NCBI GenBank assembly: GCA_028291845.1 | Contig: JAQGNM010000297.1 | Location: forward strand, 1-6,584 | DNA from: Massilia sp. | GTDB taxonomy: Bacteria; Pseudomonadota; Gammaproteobacteria; Burkholderiales; Burkholderiaceae_D | Reading direction: 5' to 3' | Length of the DNA: 6,584 nucleotides | Shown: one piece after another, positions 1-6,506 of the stretch | Layout of the letters: each line of letters begins with the position of its first letter | Position numbering within the stretch: position 1 is the first letter of the stretch | Translations under genes and position numbers: made by a program | Notes under the pieces: model-generated | Told to the model about the DNA's origin: nothing | Seen by the model: the letters and a program-made list of their open reading frames with translations, nothing else | Database searches by the model: none

Positions 1-3000
1 ACCAGAATCGCCGGCGACATCAAGGTGGCCAACGCCGGCGACACGCAAATGCTGATCGCCACCCTGGCCGACCGCGTGGCCGGCCGGAGCTTGAAACTCG
101 ACGCCAGAGCCGCGCTGGAAAACAATGTGCTCACCATCGAGCAGGCCAGGCTGACGGCCGGCCGCGGTACGGTCGACGTCAAGGGGTCCGCCAGTCTGAC
201 GGCCGAGCGCAAATTCAAGATCGACGCCAGCGCCAGCCGTTTTGACCCGGCCGCATTCGGCGATTATCCGGCTGCCGACCTCAACGCCGACGTGCACGCG
301 GCCGGCCAGCTCAATCCCGCCTTGAGCGTGGCGGCCGATTTCACGGTGCGGCCAAGCCGCCTGTTCAACCAGCCCTTGTCGGGCAAAGGCAGTCTGGCGG
401 CCGACCTCGCGGCCGACGCCGCCCGCATCAGCAAAGTCGACGCCAACCTGACGCTCGGCCGCAACACGGTCGATGTCAAAGGCGCGTTCGGCGCCGCCGG
501 CGACAAGCTGGCCTGGAACATCGACGGCAAGGATCTGTCGGCGGCACGCAGCGATTTGTATGGCGCCGTCAAAGCCAACGGCGTCGTCAGCGGCACCATG
601 GCGGCCCCGCGCACCACCTTCGTGGCCGACGCCAATGGCCTCGGCTGGGTGGCGGCAACCAGAAAAGTGGAAAACGGCAGCCTGCACGCCAGCGGCGAAG
701 CGGCCTTGTTACCGATCGCGCCCGGGGCTAAAAATGGCGCCCGCTCGGTCGACATCAAAGCCAGCGGTACCGCCCGCAAATTCAATCCGGCCGCCTTCGG
801 CTCGCCCCTGCCCGGCAGCATCAACGGCGATTTTGCCGTTAACGGCCGCGCCGGCGCCGAGCTGCGCGGCGCGCTCGACCTGAAAATCATCGACTCGACC
901 CTGTCGAACGCGCCATTCTGGGGCACGGCGAAGATCAACGCCGACCAGCGTCACGTCGGCAACGCCGACGTCGACCTGCACCTCGGCCCCAACGTCCTGG
1001 CGGCCAAGGGCGCGTTCGGCGCGCAGGGCGATGTGCTGGACTGGCGGCTCGATGCCGGCACGCTCGGCGTGCTGGGCCCCGGCTACGGCGGCGCCCTGCG
1101 CGGCTCGGGCAGCGTGTCCGGCACCCTGCAGGCGCCTTCGCTAAAACTGGCGATGGCCGGCGAAAACGTGCGCCTGATGGGCAAAGTAAGCGTGAAGAGT
1201 ATCAAGGCCACGGCCAGCGTCGGCAACGGCAAAGGTGCGGCCGACCCGGTGGCGAGCGACATCGAGATCATCGACTTTGCCAGCGGCGAGACGCGCATTG
1301 CCAGCGCGCGATTGCAAACCGGCGGCACGCGCGGCGCCCACACGCTCAATTTGAGCGCGCGCGCCGACAGTTTCGACGCCTCGGTGGCCGCGCACGGCGG
1401 ATGGAACAACAACGTCTGGTCCGGCGTCATCGACCAGCTGCAAAACAAGGGCAGGTATGCCATGACCCTGGCGGCGCCGGCGCCATTGAAACTGGCGGCG
1501 CCTGCCGGCAGCGGCCTCGGTGGGCTGGCCAAGCCCGAGCTGGTCGACTTGTCGAATGCCGTCATCAAGCTGCCGCAGGGCAGCGTGACGATCCAGTCGC
1601 TGAATAAAAACGGCGCGCGCTGGGTCAGCCGCGGCAACGCCACCGGTGTGCCCTTGAATTACCTGACGCAGTTCTCGCAAGGCATGCGCGACAACCTCGC
1701 CGGCGACCTCACCCTGGGCGCCGACTGGGCGCTCGACATGAGCGCGCCGGCCAAGGCCGGCCTGGCGCCGGCGATGAGCGGCGGCTTGCACGTGTTCCGC
1801 GAAAAGGGCGACCTGGTCGCCGGCAGCGAAGTGCCGGTGGTGCTGGGCCTGCGCACGCTCGACGCGCGCGCCGACGTCGCCAACGGCGCGCTGCGCATGC
1901 AGGTGAACGTCGACGGCAGCAAACTGGGCCGCGCCCAGGTCGACGCCACCGCCGGCATGCTGGGCGGCCGCCTCGGCAACGACAGCCCGCTGCGTATGCA
2001 AGCATCGGCCGACATGGGCTCGATCGCCTGGATGGCGCCATTGACGGGCCAGCCGGCGCTGGAAATGGACGGCGCCCTGAAACTCAATCTGAGCGGTGCC
2101 GGCACGGTCGGCGCGCCCACCCTCAACGGCAACGTCAACGGCGACAATCTCGCCGTGCGCTGGGCCGACCAGGGCGTCAAGCTGAGAAACGGCCAGCTGC
2201 GCGCGCAACTGGCGGGCGACCAGCTGGTACTGCAACGCTTGAGTTTCGACGGCCAGCAGGGCCGCGCGGTGGCCGACGGCGCGGTGCGTTTTTCGGGCGG
2301 CGAAGCGACCATGAATTTGAAACTGGTGGCCGACAAGCTCGAAGTACTGTCGCGCCCCGACCGCACGGTCGTCATCACCGGCCAAAGCACCCTGGTGCGC
2401 GACGCCAAGCATTTTGAATTGACCGGCAAATTCAAGGCCGACCGCGCGCTGGTCGAACTGGCGCCGCAAGGCAGGCCGACCTTGTCCGACGACGTCATCG
2501 TCATCGGCCGCGACAAGAAGGGCCTGGTGGCCAAGGAGGCGGCGCCGTCGATGCCGCTGTCGGTCGACCTGGAAGCGGACCTGGGCGACTCGTTCCGCCT
2601 GCGCGGCATGGGCGCCGACGCCCTGCTGGGCGGCGCCGTGCGGGTGCGGGTGGCGGGCGGACGCGCGCCGCGCATCAACGGCACCATCCGCGTCATCGAG
2701 GGCAATTACGCCGCCTACGGCCAGAAGCTGTCGATCGAACGGGGCGTCATCACTTTTAATGGGCCCTACGACAATCCCGGCCTGAACATCCTCGCCGTGC
2801 GCAAGCGCCCCGAGGGCGAGCAGCTCACCGAGACCAACGTCGAAGCGGGCGTGGAAGTACGCGGCAGCGCGCTGGCGCCGGCCGCCAAGCTGGTATCGAC
2901 ACCGAACGTGCCTGACAGCGAAAAGCTGGCCTGGCTGGTGCTCGGCCACGGCCTCGAAGGCACCTCCGGCAACGAGACCGGCGTGCTGTCGGCCGCCGCC

Positions 3001-3288
3001 GGCGCCCTGCTGGGCGGCAGCGGCAAGAGCGGCGGCTTTCAATCGCGCCTGGCCAATTCGCTGGGCGTCGATGAACTGGGCGTGTCGCAAGCCAAGGGAC
3101 TGGAAAGCACCGTGGTCACGGTCGGCAAAAAAATCTCGTCGCGCACCTACCTCAGTTTCGAGCAGGGCGCCTCGACCGCGACCAGCCTGGTCAAGCTGCG
3201 CTATAAACTCAACCCACGCGTGTCCTTGCAGCTGCAGGCGGGGACCAATACGGCCTTCGATGTGCTGTATTCGTGGGCCTTCGATTGA
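1..3288 (+). CDS. tamB: TamB, translocation and assembly module subunit (5'-truncated by window edge)
   Basis: TamB is a large periplasmic protein anchored in the inner membrane. With the outer-membrane Omp85 protein TamA it forms the TAM complex, implicated in outer-membrane protein assembly and in phospholipid transport to the outer membrane. The frame is open from base 1, so the GTG at 25 is not the true start; 1095 residues are visible, against about 1260 in E. coli, so the N-terminal anchor and first few hundred residues are probably outside. Most of the visible protein is alternating, Gly/Ala/Asp-rich beta-strand sequence, as expected of the lipid-groove beta-structure. The C-terminal TamB (DUF490) domain spans roughly residues 875-1095: an EGNYAAYGQKL segment, FNGPYDNP at 919-926, VPDSEKLAWLVLG at 970-982, and an aromatic C-terminus ending LYSWAFD. 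Residues about 80-340 contain an internal repeat with a period of 176-180 residues. tamA would be expected just upstream. Family assignment is firm; the exact start is unknown. Confidence 0.95.
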   Translation, partial: TRIAGDIKVANAGDTQMLIATLADRVAGRSLKLDARAALENNVLTIEQARLTAGRGTVDVKGSASLTAERKFKIDASASRFDPAAFGDYPAADLNADVHAAGQLNPALSVAADFTVRPSRLFNQPLSGKGSLAADLAADAARISKVDANLTLGRNTVDVKGAFGAAGDKLAWNIDGKDLSAARSDLYGAVKANGVVSGTMAAPRTTFVADANGLGWVAATRKVENGSLHASGEAALLPIAPGAKNGARSVDIKASGTARKFNPAAFGSPLPGSINGDFAVNGRAGAELRGALDLKIIDSTLSNAPFWGTAKINADQRHVGNADVDLHLGPNVLAAKGAFGAQGDVLDWRLDAGTLGVLGPGYGGALRGSGSVSGTLQAPSLKLAMAGENVRLMGKVSVKSIKATASVGNGKGAADPVASDIEIIDFASGETRIASARLQTGGTRGAHTLNLSARADSFDASVAAHGGWNNNVWSGVIDQLQNKGRYAMTLAAPAPLKLAAPAGSGLGGLAKPELVDLSNAVIKLPQGSVTIQSLNKNGARWVSRGNATGVPLNYLTQFSQGMRDNLAGDLTLGADWALDMSAPAKAGLAPAMSGGLHVFREKGDLVAGSEVPVVLGLRTLDARADVANGALRMQVNVDGSKLGRAQVDATAGMLGGRLGNDSPLRMQASADMGSIAWMAPLTGQPALEMDGALKLNLSGAGTVGAPTLNGNVNGDNLAVRWADQGVKLRNGQLRAQLAGDQLVLQRLSFDGQQGRAVADGAVRFSGGEATMNLKLVADKLEVLSRPDRTVVITGQSTLVRDAKHFELTGKFKADRALVELAPQGRPTLSDDVIVIGRDKKGLVAKEAAPSMPLSVDLEADLGDSFRLRGMGADALLGGAVRVRVAGGRAPRINGTIRVIEGNYAAYGQKLSIERGVITFNGPYDNPGLNILAVRKRPEGEQLTETNVEAGVEVRGSALAPAAKLVSTPNVPDSEKLAWLVLGHGLEGTSGNETGVLSAAAGALLGGSGKSGGFQSRLANSLGVDELGVSQAKGLESTVVTVGKKISSRTYLSFEQGASTATSLVKLRYKLNPRVSLQLQAGTNTAFDVLYSWAFD

Positions 3289-3291
3289 CCG

Positions 3292-3315
3292 GCTGACGGT
3301 TCACTAGCCGTCAGC
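3292..3315. terminator. Inverted repeat between convergent tamB and tautomerase gene, possible bidirectional terminator
   Basis: A perfect 8-bp inverted repeat, GCTGACGG (3292-3299) and CCGTCAGC (3308-3315), encloses an 8-nt loop. It lies 3 bp after the tamB stop and 23 bp beyond the tautomerase stop, where a shared terminator for convergent genes belongs. Neither strand has a T-run after the stem, so it is not a classical intrinsic terminator. It could slow polymerase, protect 3' ends, or be incidental. Confidence 0.45.
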
Positions 3316-3338
3316 AGCTTCGCTAACATTGCTCAAGC

Positions 3339-3737
3339 CTAGCTGACAGCGGCCTGATAGCGCCACTCCTGCGTCTGTCCGCCGTAGCCATAGGCAGCCG
3401 CCCTGACATCCTGCACGTAGATGTAGCTTTCCTCGTGCAGATTGCCCAGCAGTTTCGCAAAGGCGTCGAACGCCGCGCGGATGTATTCGGCCTTCTCGGC
3501 CTTGGTATTGGTCTCGTCGGTGATCTTGATATCGAAATACACGCTGCTCTTGCCCTGCGCGGCCAGCGAGGCGCCGCCGACGATCCAGTCGTCGGGGTCG
3601 ACGTAGTCGATGGCGATCGCCGTCACCGCGGGATCCTTGTGCAGGATGCGGCTGGTCAGTTCGAGCAGGATGGCTGCGATATCGGCGCTCAGTTCCGGCG
3701 ATTTTTTCGCGCTGACTTTCACGTTGAGGATGGGCAT
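3339..3737 (-). CDS. Tautomerase-superfamily protein (4-oxalocrotonate tautomerase/MIF-like), 132 aa
   Basis: This is a small cytosolic enzyme of the tautomerase superfamily, whose members use an N-terminal proline exposed after Met removal as general base in keto-enol tautomerisation, or in related dehalogenation and hydration chemistry. The protein begins MPILNVKVS, giving Pro2 in the catalytic position at the tip of the first beta strand. At 132 residues it is about twice the size of 4-OT subunits, fitting two beta-alpha-beta units as in MIF-like or fused members. The second unit is visible as SSVYFDIKIT, a helix around residues 78-98, then ESYIYVQDVRAAAYGYGG, which recalls the strand-turn end of MIF-like proteins. 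The start at 3737 is set by Pro2 and by AAGGAG 5 nt upstream. It lies 47 bp downstream of marR on the same strand, with an operator-like site in the gap. The substrate cannot be read from sequence; breakdown of an aromatic or unsaturated compound is an inference from family. Confidence 0.88.
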   Translation of the reverse strand: MPILNVKVSAKKSPELSADIAAILLELTSRILHKDPAVTAIAIDYVDPDDWIVGGASLAAQGKSSVYFDIKITDETNTKAEKAEYIRAAFDAFAKLLGNLHEESYIYVQDVRAAAYGYGGQTQEWRYQAAVS

Positions 3738-3742
3738 ATGAA

Positions 3743-3748
3743 CTCCTT
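3743..3748 (-). promoter_or_regulatory. Ribosome binding site of the tautomerase gene
   Basis: AAGGAG on the minus strand, 5 nt before the ATG at 3737. It fixes the start that places Pro at position 2 and excludes a longer product reading back through marR in another frame. Confidence 0.85.
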
Positions 3749-3749
3749 T

Positions 3750-3769
3750 TTGGTTAGCTATGCAACTAT
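3750..3769. promoter_or_regulatory. Predicted MarR operator B, marR-tautomerase gap
   Basis: Plus-strand TTGGTTAGCTATGCAACTAT matches operator A (4221-4240) at 17 of 20 positions. The dyad is weaker here: GTT and AAC around an 8-bp centre remain, but the outer arms have decayed. On the minus strand a TATATA (3767-3772) adjoins the site and could act as a -10 element, which would put the transcription start inside the operator; I see no convincing -35. The position just before the tautomerase RBS would let the upstream MarR protein block a local promoter or an elongating polymerase. Binding by the neighbouring MarR is inferred, not shown. Confidence 0.6.
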
Positions 3770-3784
3770 ATAAATAAAAAAATT

Positions 3785-4201
3785 TTACTCCAGGGCCGTA
3801 CGCACTTGCTTGATCTTCGATACCGTAGCGGCAAATTCGCCGCCGCCCAGCACCTGTTGCAGGCGGGCGGTGACGGCCGCGCTGGCGCGGTCGAGCTCCG
3901 CGTGGATGGCCAGCGCGCGCGCGGTGGGGTAAATGGACTTTTCCCTGCCGTCGCCAGGGCCGGGGTGGCGCTCGACATAGCCCTTGGCCGCTAAAAAATC
4001 GAGCGCGCGCGTGGCGGTCGATTTGGCGATCGACAGCGTGTCGGACAGCTCGCGCTGCAACAGCCCCGGCCGCGCCAGCACCGCGCGCAGCATGAAGGCC
4101 TGCGGCGGCGTCAAGCCAAAAGTGGCAAACGCGCCCGACCATTCCTGCTCGAGGCGGCGCGCCAGCGCGGAGGTGTTGAAATAAAGGCAGTGATCGAACA
4201 T
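3785..4201 (-). CDS. MarR-family winged-helix transcriptional regulator, 138 aa
   Basis: This is a dimeric cytosolic DNA-binding repressor of the MarR family, which typically releases DNA on binding a phenolic or other small ligand, or on thiol oxidation. The 138-residue length is typical. Residues 1-25 (MFDHCLYFNTSALARRL...) form the N-terminal dimerisation helix. FGLTPPQAFMLRAVL (28-42) leads into the helix-turn-helix at about 47-68 (LLQRELSDTLSIAKSTATRALDFL region), followed by the beta wing KGYVERHPGPGDGREKSIYPT (73-93) with the characteristic D-x-R. The C-terminal helices complete the dimer domain. There is one cysteine, Cys5. The start at 4201 is the only one giving the full N-terminal helix, although no clear Shine-Dalgarno precedes it. 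The gene is transcribed towards the tautomerase gene and away from baeS. Matching dyad sites upstream and downstream point to autoregulation and control of the tautomerase. The ligand is unknown. Confidence 0.9.
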   Translation of the reverse strand: MFDHCLYFNTSALARRLEQEWSGAFATFGLTPPQAFMLRAVLARPGLLQRELSDTLSIAKSTATRALDFLAAKGYVERHPGPGDGREKSIYPTARALAIHAELDRASAAVTARLQQVLGGGEFAATVSKIKQVRTALE

Positions 4202-4216
4202 GCAGCAAGTGTAGGG

Positions 4217-4244
4217 GATATTGGTTCGCTATGCAACCAATATC
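4217..4244. promoter_or_regulatory. Predicted MarR operator A, upstream of marR
   Basis: A perfect inverted repeat of 10-bp arms, GATATTGGTT (4217-4226) and AACCAATATC (4235-4244), flanks an 8-bp centre CGCTATGC. It ends 15 bp from the marR ATG, in the marR-baeS divergent region. Length, symmetry and AT-rich arms fit a MarR dimer operator. Its core recurs as operator B at 3750-3769, which strongly suggests one regulator for both. No reliable -35/-10 pair for marR could be chosen around it. Confidence 0.72.
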
Positions 4245-4384
4245 GTCTTGCGCACCGTTCAGGCGGCCGCCGGCGCCGCCGTCCCTAGCATCGGCCAGAT
4301 CGCGCGTGCGCGCGCCGCGGCGCCCTTGCCGCTACACTGAGCCATTCTTCAACGGCCTTTGCGCCATCCACCTGCTTACCCACC
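4245..4384 (+). promoter_or_regulatory. Leader and presumed promoter region of baeSR
   Basis: These 140 bp separate operator A from the baeS start. The left half is very GC-rich with CpG runs (around 4298-4325). A TACACT at 4333-4338 could be a -10 element, but the sequence 17 bp before it does not resemble a -35. I see no BaeR box here comparable to the one at 6460-6477, and no Shine-Dalgarno before the GTG. The promoter is presumed from gene order rather than recognised. Confidence 0.3.
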
Positions 4385-5788
4385 GTGCGTATCTCCATCG
4401 GCTTGCGTCTGTTCGTGTCGGTCTTGCTGGCCATCTTCGGCGTGGTCGCCACCGCCGTTGTGCTGATGCGCGAGAACGTCAACCGCGGCGTCGGCGAGTA
4501 CGCCCTGAACGTGGAACTGGACCGCCTCGACGGCCTGGCCGGGACGGTCGAAGCGAGCTACGCGCGCCAGGGCTGGTCGTTCCTGCCGGCGGGCGCGGCG
4601 GCGCGCAGGCAGTGGCCGGGCCAGGACGAGCGCAGCGGCGCCGCCCCATCACCACCCCCGGCACCGCCAGCCCCCCCTGCTCCGCCCGATGGCGGGCCGG
4701 ATAACCCGCGCCGCCGCGTCACCCTGCTCGACGCCGGCGGCGCCTACCTGGCCGGCCGTCCACCCGGCGCCGAAACCAGCGTGCGCCGCACCTTGTACGG
4801 CCAGGGCAAGCCGATCGGCTACCTGGCCCTGAGCCGGCCGCCGCGTCCGCCCGACCCGCTGGCCCGGGCATTTTTGCAAAAGCTGAACGACAATTTGCTC
4901 ACCATCATATTGGCCAGCCTGGCGCTGAGCGCCATCGCCGCCACCCTGCTGGCCGCCAATTTCAAAAAGCCCATCGGCAGCCTGGCCCGAGGCGCCGATG
5001 CGCTGGCCGCCGGCCGCTACGACATGCGCCTGCCGGCGCAGCGCGGCGACGAACTGGGCGACCTGGCGCGCAGTTTCAACCAACTGGCGGCGCGCCTGGA
5101 CGAGGCCGAAACCACGCGCCGCAAATGGGTGGCCGACACCTCGCACGAGCTGCGTACGCCGCTCTCCGTGCTGCGCGCCCAGCTGGAATCGGTGCAGGAC
5201 GGCGTGCGCCCGCCGGACGCCGCCAACATCGCCGCCATGCTGCGCCAGGTGCTGGCCTTGAACGGCCTGGTCGACCAGCTGTACACCCTCGCCAAAAGCG
5301 ACGTGGGCGAACCGGGCTACCAGTTCGCACCGCTCGATGTATGGGCGCTGGCGCTGGACGAAGCGCAAGCGTTCGGCGCCAGGCTGGCGGCCGCGCAGCT
5401 GCGCCTTGAAGTCGGCGCCGGCACGCCAATGCCGCTGGTGGCGGGCGACGCCGGCGCGTTGCGCCAGGTGCTGGCCAACCTGCTCGAAAACTGCGTCCGC
5501 TACAGCGCCGCCGGCGGCGTGATCCGGATCCATGGCGCGGCGGTCGGCGCCGACGCCGTCATCACGGTCGAGGACAGTGCCCCAGGCGTGAGCGACGCCG
5601 ACCTGCCGCATTTGGCGCAGCGCTTCTTCCGCGTCGAGCAATCGCGCAGCCGCGCCACCGGCGGCGCCGGCCTGGGTCTGGCGCTGTGCCGGCGCATCGT
5701 CGACGATCACGGCGGACAGTTGACCTTCGACCGTTCCCCGCTGGGCGGGCTGCGCGTCACCGTGCGCCTGCCGGGAGTGAGCGCATGA
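4385..5788 (+). CDS. baeS: BaeS-like envelope-stress sensor histidine kinase, 467 aa
   Basis: This is an inner-membrane sensor kinase that autophosphorylates on His and passes the phosphate to BaeR. In E. coli BaeSR responds to envelope-toxic compounds such as indole, tannins and metals. Order: short cytoplasmic tail, TM1 about 8-28, periplasmic sensor about 30-170, TM2 about 172-192, HAMP about 193-245, HisKA with SHELRTPL (phosphoacceptor His254), and the HATPase domain with N-box LLENCVRY (Asn369), G1 DSAPG (397-401) and G2 GGAGLGL (426-432). Similarity to E. coli BaeS is clear by eye (ENSLRYT, DSAPGVSD, RFYRTEGSRNRASGGSGLGLA). Its length also matches E. coli BaeS. The periplasmic part carries a proline-rich run at about 87-101 (PPAPPAPPAPP). 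The GTG start gives a proper TM1; no Shine-Dalgarno is evident. The stop overlaps the baeR start (ATGA), implying coupled translation. All catalytic residues looked for are present. Orthology to BaeS is very likely; the signal sensed is unknown. Confidence 0.92.
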   Translation: MRISIGLRLFVSVLLAIFGVVATAVVLMRENVNRGVGEYALNVELDRLDGLAGTVEASYARQGWSFLPAGAAARRQWPGQDERSGAAPSPPPAPPAPPAPPDGGPDNPRRRVTLLDAGGAYLAGRPPGAETSVRRTLYGQGKPIGYLALSRPPRPPDPLARAFLQKLNDNLLTIILASLALSAIAATLLAANFKKPIGSLARGADALAAGRYDMRLPAQRGDELGDLARSFNQLAARLDEAETTRRKWVADTSHELRTPLSVLRAQLESVQDGVRPPDAANIAAMLRQVLALNGLVDQLYTLAKSDVGEPGYQFAPLDVWALALDEAQAFGARLAAAQLRLEVGAGTPMPLVAGDAGALRQVLANLLENCVRYSAAGGVIRIHGAAVGADAVITVEDSAPGVSDADLPHLAQRFFRVEQSRSRATGGAGLGLALCRRIVDDHGGQLTFDRSPLGGLRVTVRLPGVSA

Positions 5789-6441
5789 GCGCGCGCATCA
5801 TGATCGTCGAGGACGAAAGTGAGCTGGCGGCGCTGGTGGCCGAGTACGTGCAGGCGGCCGGATGGACGGCGCAGGTGTTCGCCGACGGCGCCGAGGCGCT
5901 GGCGGCGCTGCGCGGGGAGGCGCCCGATCTGCTGGTGCTGGACCTGATGCTGCCTAGCCTGGACGGCTTGTCGGTGTGCCGCGCGGTGCGGGCTTTTTCG
6001 CAGCTGCCGATCATCATGGTGACGGCCAGGGTGGAGGAAATCGACCGCTTGCTGGGCCTGGAAACGGGCGCCGATGACTACCTGTGCAAGCCATTCAGCC
6101 CGCGCGAACTGGTGGCGCGCATCAAGGCGCTGCTGCGCCGCGCCGGCTACCGCGCGCCGGCGCTGGTGGTCGACGAGGACGGACAGCGCGTGCTGGCGCA
6201 CGGCGCCGACCTGAACCTGACGCCGACCGAATTCGCCCTGCTGGCTGCGATGACGCGTCGCCCGGGCCAGGTGTTTTCGCGCGCCAGCCTGCTCGACCTG
6301 GCGGCGCAGGACAATCTCGACGTGGCCGACCGCGCCGTCGACAGCCATATCAAGAACCTGCGCCGAAAGCTGGCAGCGGCGTTTCCGGGCGACGAGCCGA
6401 TCGCCTCGGTCTACGGGCTCGGGTACCGCCTCGACGTGTGA
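5785..6441 (+). CDS. baeR: BaeR-like OmpR/PhoB-family response regulator, 218 aa
   Basis: This is a cytosolic response regulator, phosphorylated by BaeS, that activates envelope-defence genes (in E. coli mdtABCD, acrD and spy). The receiver domain occupies about 1-118: acidic pocket Glu9/Asp10, phosphoacceptor Asp53 in LVLDLMLP, Thr80 and Lys102-Pro103. A winged-helix DNA-binding domain spans about 128-218, with LNLTPTEFALL and recognition helix DRAVDSHIKNLRRKL (182-196). The segment EEIDRLLGLETGADDYLCKPFSPRE is nearly identical to E. coli BaeR, which also shares DSHIKNLRRKL and the VYGxGYR end. It lacks the roughly ten-residue N-terminal extension of E. coli BaeR. The ATG at 5785 is inside the ATGA overlap with baeS and directly precedes the receiver's first strand (RIMIVED); upstream in-frame starts would add sequence overlapping the kinase. 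A BaeR-box-like site follows its stop. Confidence 0.93.
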   Translation: MSARIMIVEDESELAALVAEYVQAAGWTAQVFADGAEALAALRGEAPDLLVLDLMLPSLDGLSVCRAVRAFSQLPIIMVTARVEEIDRLLGLETGADDYLCKPFSPRELVARIKALLRRAGYRAPALVVDEDGQRVLAHGADLNLTPTEFALLAAMTRRPGQVFSRASLLDLAAQDNLDVADRAVDSHIKNLRRKLAAAFPGDEPIASVYGLGYRLDV

Positions 6442-6453
6442 AACGCGCCGGGC

Positions 6454-6478
6454 CTCCACGGTTTCTCCACAATTGGTC
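6454..6478 (+). promoter_or_regulatory. Predicted BaeR-binding box upstream of the exported-protein gene
   Basis: Positions 6460-6477 match the published E. coli BaeR consensus TTTTTCTCCATDATTGGC at 14 of 18 positions by eye; the core TTTCTCCA then AATTGG is intact. CTCCAC occurs twice, at 6454-6459 and 6465-6470, an 11-bp offset typical of tandem half-sites for OmpR/PhoB-family dimers. The site is 36 bp before the ATG at 6514. A GATACT at 6481-6486 could be the -10, with the box covering a poor -35, as in activator-dependent promoters. The consensus is recalled from the literature; binding here is inferred. Confidence 0.62.
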
Positions 6479-6500
6479 GCGATACTGAGGTTTCTTAACC

Positions 6501-6506
6501 AAGGAG
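6501..6506 (+). promoter_or_regulatory. Ribosome binding site of the exported-protein gene
   Basis: AAGGAG lies 7 nt before the ATG at 6514. This is the strongest translation signal on the plus strand of the window and supports the start of the partial gene. Confidence 0.85.

Noticed and set aside
1141..3090. A 649-codon open frame on the minus strand opposite tamB, and other long antisense frames (264-938, 1083-1643, 1659-2705).
   Set aside because: The translations are Arg/Ala/Gln/His-rich or low-complexity with no recognisable family, as expected of GC-rich antisense shadows. The plus frame is a clear TamB.
3738..4208. Extension of the tautomerase frame upstream to 4208, giving a 289-residue protein.
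   Set aside because: The extra residues are an out-of-frame reading of marR and an AT-rich gap. The internal ATG has a strong RBS and gives the required Pro2.
4298..4325. CpG alternating run that could adopt Z-DNA or be a regulatory element.
   Set aside because: Such runs are common in this GC-rich background, and nothing links it to a function.
4649..5710. A 353-codon minus-strand frame opposite baeS.
   Set aside because: It is a shadow with His/Gln/Ala-rich composition; the plus frame has every histidine kinase motif.
5686..5784. In-frame upstream extension of baeR by 33 codons.
   Set aside because: The extension overlaps kinase coding sequence and is Arg-rich. The ATG at 5785 starts exactly at the receiver domain and in an ATGA overlap.
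6440..6465. GAAAC...GTTTC inverted repeat after baeR as a terminator.
   Set aside because: The stem is only 5 bp with a loop of about 16 nt and no T-run, and it overlaps the BaeR box.
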